Origin: Pseudomonadota bacterium
GTDB lineage: Bacteria; Pseudomonadota; Gammaproteobacteria; GCA-001735895
NCBI GenBank assembly: GCA_022545625.1
Contig: JACZQS010000057.1
Location: forward strand, 1 to 10,049
DNA length: 10,049 nucleotides
Reading direction: 5' to 3'
The notes under the pieces were generated by a model. It saw only the letters and a list, made by a program, of their open reading frames with translations. It did no database searches and had not been told where the DNA came from. The first letter of the stretch is position 1. Every line of letters starts with the position of its first letter. Of the stretch, positions 7,386 to 10,049 are shown in pieces. The position numbers and the translations under genes are program-made.

Positions 7386-7682
7386 ATGCTGGTCACATTT
7401 AAAACTAAATCCTACGCCAATATCGTCATGTTTGGTGATGTTGGGACAAAAATGCTTGAGTTGATGAATTATGGAACTTCGATTCCGGGAGCAATAACTG
7501 CAGAAGATGTATCGCATGCGCTAAGCAATTTACAGCGGGGCCTTGAAGATACGGCGGATCTTGCGATTGATACTGAGGCTGAGGCTGATCAACCAGCGGT
7601 TAGTTTAAATACCCGTGCCCAGCCATTAATCGAATTACTGCAGTCTGCAATCGATGACCGGAACCATGTGCGGTGGGAATAA
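7386..7682 (+). CDS. DUF1840 family small protein
   Basis: The 98-residue protein begins MLVTFKTKSYANIVMFGDVG, the characteristic start of DUF1840. It continues with KMLELMNYG, then PGAITAEDVSHALSNLQ, an acidic linker (about 54-69) and a C-terminal helix, LIELLQSAI. Length is normal for the family, whose function is unknown. It has no signal peptide or membrane segment. AGGA at 7371-7374 and GAG at 7378-7380 precede the ATG. It closes the cyclase/ATPase cluster and ends 31 bases from the 3' end of the opposing deacetylase gene. I see no clear terminator in that gap. Confidence 0.85.
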   Translation: MLVTFKTKSYANIVMFGDVGTKMLELMNYGTSIPGAITAEDVSHALSNLQRGLEDTADLAIDTEAEADQPAVSLNTRAQPLIELLQSAIDDRNHVRWE

Positions 7683-7713
7683 ACCAGCTACCCGGTGCAG
7701 TGAACAAGATATG

Positions 7714-8667
7714 TTAATCGGCCTTCACCATCGCGTCGACAACAGCCGTCCAGGCACGGGCAATATTGTCGTGGTTATAGCCGCCGCCGCCCATCGCCAG
7801 TATTTTTCCATCGCAATATTGATCAGCCAACGCGCAAAGGCGTGTAGTCGCATAGGCGTGCGAGGCGGGACTAAAAGCCATATTGGTAATTGGATCGCCC
7901 TCGATACTATCCGCACCACATTGCAGTAAGATAAATTCAGGTTCGTATTTCTGTAAATAAGTTTCTACCTGTGGCCAAACTGACTGAAAAACCGAATCGT
8001 CAGCATAGGGTGGGACCGGAATATTTAACTTGGTACCAATTGCTTCACCCTTGCCTGTTTCGTCTTCGGCACCGGTGCCCGGGTACAGGGTGCGACCGTC
8101 CTGGTGAATATCGGCAAACAGCAAATCAGGATCATCTTCAAAACTGTAAAATACACCGTCGCCATGGTGAGCATCGATGTCTATATAGGCGACGCGCTTA
8201 ATGCCATACTGCTGGCGCAAGTATTCGATGGCAATGCCGCAGTCGTTGAATACACAAAATCCAGCGGCAACATGGCGTCGGGCATGGTGCAGGCCCGCAA
8301 TTGGGGAAAACGCGCGACGATACTGCTTTGCCATGAGGCGATCTATCGCATCGGTAACCGTACCGGCAACGTTACTGGCGGCCTCGTACATGCCGATAAA
8401 TGAAGGCGTATCGCCGGCATCGAGATAGCCGTTTCCAAACTTTGAATAATCACGTACTTTTTCAATATAATCACTGGTGTGGAACAGTTCAATCAGATCG
8501 GGTGTGGCCCTGACGGGAGCCTGTATATCCAGGGGTTTATCCAGTCCCCGTCGAATTAATTCGCTCTGAAATACATGGTGGCGTTCCGGCCCAAAAGGAT
8601 GGCCGTCGCCAAAGCCATAATCAGCCAGGGGCTGTCCTAGATAAACGCAGGTATTTTTGCTAGCCAT
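7714..8667 (-). CDS. AcuC / histone-deacetylase-like zinc deacetylase
   Basis: The 317-residue product belongs to the arginase-deacetylase fold family that includes AcuC, acetylpolyamine amidohydrolases and eukaryotic HDACs. The catalytic His pair is in GLHHA (H127/H128). Zinc ligands are D165 and H167 in DIDAHHGDG and D253 in CGADS. The transition-state Tyr is Y297 in MGGGGYN. All are present, so it should be active. The substrate could be acetyl-lysine on proteins (as for AcuC and acetyl-CoA synthetase) or an acetylated small molecule; sequence alone does not decide. There is no signal peptide. The ATG has AAGG eight bases upstream. It starts 12 bases after the stop of the zinc-ribbon membrane protein, so the two probably form one operon. 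No acetoin or acetyl-CoA synthetase gene is nearby. Confidence 0.93.
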   Translation of the reverse strand: MASKNTCVYLGQPLADYGFGDGHPFGPERHHVFQSELIRRGLDKPLDIQAPVRATPDLIELFHTSDYIEKVRDYSKFGNGYLDAGDTPSFIGMYEAASNVAGTVTDAIDRLMAKQYRRAFSPIAGLHHARRHVAAGFCVFNDCGIAIEYLRQQYGIKRVAYIDIDAHHGDGVFYSFEDDPDLLFADIHQDGRTLYPGTGAEDETGKGEAIGTKLNIPVPPYADDSVFQSVWPQVETYLQKYEPEFILLQCGADSIEGDPITNMAFSPASHAYATTRLCALADQYCDGKILAMGGGGYNHDNIARAWTAVVDAMVKAD

Positions 8668-8679
8668 GTAATTACCTTA

Positions 8680-9027
8680 CTAAATTACCCATTGGTGATC
8701 ACATTTATTACATCGAGCATAGATCGGCCTGGTTTCGATAATGACGTTAAACAAACCGTAGTTACCGCAATTTTTACAGGTTGCCGCACTCGCGCAGTTT
8801 TGGGCGTAAGAAAATCGCAACCAGAACCGGCGAAATAGCTCAATAGTGCCGAGGCCGATCACATAGAGCACAATCAGGGTAATGATTAATATTGTTCCCG
8901 ACGTATTCAGACCGACGAATTCGATAATGGTGACAAATAAAAAACCACACAGAAGACAACTAATTAGCCAGGCGAAACTGTAATACAGCTGCTTTTCATG
9001 CCAACGTATGAATCTCAGTTTTTGCAT
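8680..9027 (-). CDS. Two-TM membrane protein with C-terminal zinc ribbon, function unknown
   Basis: The 115-residue protein has a short basic, aromatic N-terminus. Two strongly hydrophobic segments (about 17-38 and 45-64) are joined by a short turn and followed by a positive stretch (RRFWLR, 66-71). It ends in a compact zinc-ribbon candidate with C84xxC87 and C106xxC109. The positive residues on both sides suggest that both ends face the cytoplasm. I do not recognise a named family. The ATG at 9027 has AAGG at a good spacing. It is the first gene of a minus-strand pair with the deacetylase, which suggests a related role, but nothing shows what the zinc ribbon contacts. Confidence 0.8.
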   Translation of the reverse strand: MQKLRFIRWHEKQLYYSFAWLISCLLCGFLFVTIIEFVGLNTSGTILIITLIVLYVIGLGTIELFRRFWLRFSYAQNCASAATCKNCGNYGLFNVIIETRPIYARCNKCDHQWVI

Positions 9028-9054
9028 TGGATGCCTTATTATGGCCTGGCCTCC

Positions 9055-9060
9055 AGTATA
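9055..9060 (-). promoter_or_regulatory. Possible -10 box for the minus-strand pair
   Basis: On the minus strand TATACT (five of six matches to TATAAT) lies 27 bases before the ATG of the zinc-ribbon gene. The upstream -35 position has only partial matches (TTCAAT at a 16-base spacing). The placement in a divergent gap makes it plausible. Confidence 0.35.
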
Positions 9061-9123
9061 GGCTTTATCATTTAAAATTGAAGTAGTTTGGGTTTTCCAT
9101 CGACGTCGTGCGGTTAGACCAGG

Positions 9124-9154
9124 TTGGACGGTTGAATCACAGTCGTGGCATAAT
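9124..9154 (+). promoter_or_regulatory. Possible sigma-70 promoter for the TPR gene
   Basis: TTGGAC (9124-9129) and CATAAT (9149-9154) are separated by 19 bases, slightly longer than ideal. They lie about 58 bases before the TPR start, in the divergent gap. An inverted repeat immediately downstream could be an operator. Confidence 0.35.
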
Positions 9155-9171
9155 TAACCGTGTCAGTTAAT
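9153..9171. repeat. Inverted repeat ATTAAC-N7-GTTAAT near the putative TPR promoter
   Basis: ATTAAC (9153-9158) and GTTAAT (9166-9171) are exact reverse complements with seven bases between. They overlap the end of the candidate -10 box and cover the likely transcription start, where a repressor could act. Its function is not shown. Confidence 0.45.
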
Positions 9172-9197
9172 GGGGTACCTTTCACAACCGGGAACCC

Positions 9198-9203
9198 AGG
9201 AGA
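9198..9203 (+). promoter_or_regulatory. Strong ribosome-binding site fixing the TPR start
   Basis: AGGAGA lies eight bases before ATG 9212. A longer frame beginning at 9170 would place this site inside the coding region and hide the signal peptide, so 9212 is the correct start. Confidence 0.8.
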
Positions 9204-9211
9204 AAGAAACG

Positions 9212-9664
9212 ATGTTGATTAAATATCTGATGGCTGTCGTAATAAGCTTCGTCGTGGTATCCGTGGCTATGGCCGCGGGCGGTTCCAGCTCGTCAACCAA
9301 GCCCAAGGACGGCTATTACGAGCAGGGTGTAAAAGCAGTAAAGAGTGCCGATTACAAAAAAGCGATAAAACTGTTTAACAAGGTGGTTGCGACCAAACCC
9401 ACGAATGCCGACGCCTGGAACTACCTCGGCCTCAGCAACCGAAAACTGAAGAATTTTGACCAGGCTTTAAGCGCATATCAGAAGGCATTGGCAATAGACC
9501 CGAAGCATCGCGGCGCCAATGAATATCTCGGCGAGCTTTACCTGCAAACCGGCGAACCCGAAAAAGCCAGGGAACGTCTAAATAAACTCGACGATATCTG
9601 CTTTTTCGGCTGCGAAGAATTCGATGACCTGAAGGCCGCTATCCTAGCCTACGAGAATCAGTAA
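9212..9664 (+). CDS. Exported tetratricopeptide-repeat protein
   Basis: From the ATG at 9212 the product has 150 residues. A signal peptide (KYLMAVVISFVVVSVAMA, probable cleavage after A21) is followed by a Ser-rich spacer (25-28). About three TPR units come next: 34-65 (YYEQGVKAVKSADYKKAIKL), 66-99 (AWNYLGLSNRKLKNFDQAL) and 100-133 (ANEYLGELYLQTGEPEKAR). A conserved-looking CFFGC motif (C130, C134) precedes the last helix. There is no lipobox cysteine, so it is probably a soluble periplasmic protein. TPRs bind other proteins; no partner is evident. An NnrU-like membrane gene starts 25 bases downstream and may be co-transcribed. Confidence 0.88.
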   Translation: MLIKYLMAVVISFVVVSVAMAAGGSSSSTKPKDGYYEQGVKAVKSADYKKAIKLFNKVVATKPTNADAWNYLGLSNRKLKNFDQALSAYQKALAIDPKHRGANEYLGELYLQTGEPEKARERLNKLDDICFFGCEEFDDLKAAILAYENQ

Positions 9665-9688
9665 GCGCCTCTCTAATGGTCGCCGACG

Positions 9689-10049
9689 GTGGGTACATCC
9701 ATATTTGGCGGGTACGCAGCATCGATAATCGCATTTGCGGTATTCGGGCTGCTGCATTCGGTTGGCGCTCAAGAACCGTTCAAGAACGCGCTGGCCCGCT
9801 GGACAGGTTCGTTTTTCGTCGATCATTTCTGGCGCCTGGTTTATTGCGGCCTCAGCTACTGGGCGCTCTACTATGGTGTCTCGGCGTTGCATTGGGCTCG
9901 GAACATCGAGTACGACGTCTGGCTGGTCGCTTATCCAGACTGGTTATGGCAGATCATCATATTCCTGCATTTAGGTTCAATTGCTTTTCTCTACGCCGCT
10001 TTTTTGCAGAGTGATTACCTGGAATTTCTGGGGTTAAGGCAGGCATACC
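9689..10049 (+). CDS. NnrU-like multi-pass membrane protein (5' part, runs off the window)
   Basis: The frame opens after TAA 9674-9676 and stays open to the window edge, about 120 residues. The first usable start is GTG 9689; no good Shine-Dalgarno sequence precedes it, so the start is uncertain. Residues SIIAFAVFGLLHSVGAQEPFKN, then FWRLVYCGLSYWAL, resemble the NnrU / isoprenylcysteine-methyltransferase-like family (membrane helix ending in HS, then an RL-Y element). A further hydrophobic segment (WLWQIIIFLHLGSIAFLYAAF) follows. NnrU was linked to nitric-oxide metabolism, but most homologues are uncharacterised. The frame choice rests on length and continuous hydrophobic pattern; the competing frames here give stops and no family likeness. 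Confidence 0.65.
   Translation, partial: MGTSIFGGYAASIIAFAVFGLLHSVGAQEPFKNALARWTGSFFVDHFWRLVYCGLSYWALYYGVSALHWARNIEYDVWLVAYPDWLWQIIIFLHLGSIAFLYAAFLQSDYLEFLGLRQAY

Noticed and set aside
7725..8428. Forward open frames opposite the deacetylase gene
   Set aside because: The minus-strand gene is complete and conserved throughout; the forward frames have no recognisable domains.
9676..10014. Alternative forward frames at the right end (starting at 9676 and 9735)
   Set aside because: Their products are Arg-rich and resemble nothing. The frame from 9689 gives a regular membrane-protein pattern and family-like motifs.

Overview
The window looks like a chromosomal segment of a gammaproteobacterium. 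The evidence is the gene order ribH-nusB-thiL-pgpA, a bacterial-type gltX, small DUF1840 and zinc-ribbon genes typical of proteobacteria, and roughly balanced base composition. Nothing in it looks like a phage, transposon, CRISPR array or RNA gene. The species cannot be named from this sequence alone.

Layout. Bases 3-2842 are a tight forward block: the 3' end of ribH (lumazine synthase), nusB (antitermination factor), thiL (thiamine-phosphate kinase), pgpA (phosphatidylglycerophosphatase A), and a periplasmic-type retropepsin-like aspartic protease. thiL overlaps pgpA, and pgpA overlaps the protease through ATGA, which suggests translational coupling. The protease is split by a one-base frame change at about 2486-2506. 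Next comes gltX (glutamyl-tRNA synthetase, 2926-4326). A gene-free stretch of 356 bases with several perfect inverted repeats follows.

Bases 4683-7682 hold a second forward cluster: a class III adenylate cyclase fused to a C-terminal FHA domain, a COG3044-type 'ATPase of the ABC class', and a DUF1840 protein. The cyclase has all the residues expected for making cAMP, and FHA domains bind phosphothreonine. This protein could therefore link Ser/Thr phosphorylation to cAMP, but no kinase, phosphatase or cAMP receptor is visible here.

On the minus strand, converging on that cluster, is a two-gene unit: a small two-TM protein with a zinc ribbon (9027-8680), then an AcuC/histone-deacetylase-like deacetylase (8667-7714). 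A 184-base divergent intergenic region separates it from a forward pair: an exported TPR protein (9212-9664) and the start of an NnrU-like membrane protein that runs off the window.

Most of the window is ordinary housekeeping. The points worth a second look are the split protease, the cyclase-FHA/COG3044/DUF1840 cluster with its hairpin-rich leader, and the membrane zinc-ribbon/deacetylase pair. I see no clear sign of a wholly new system.
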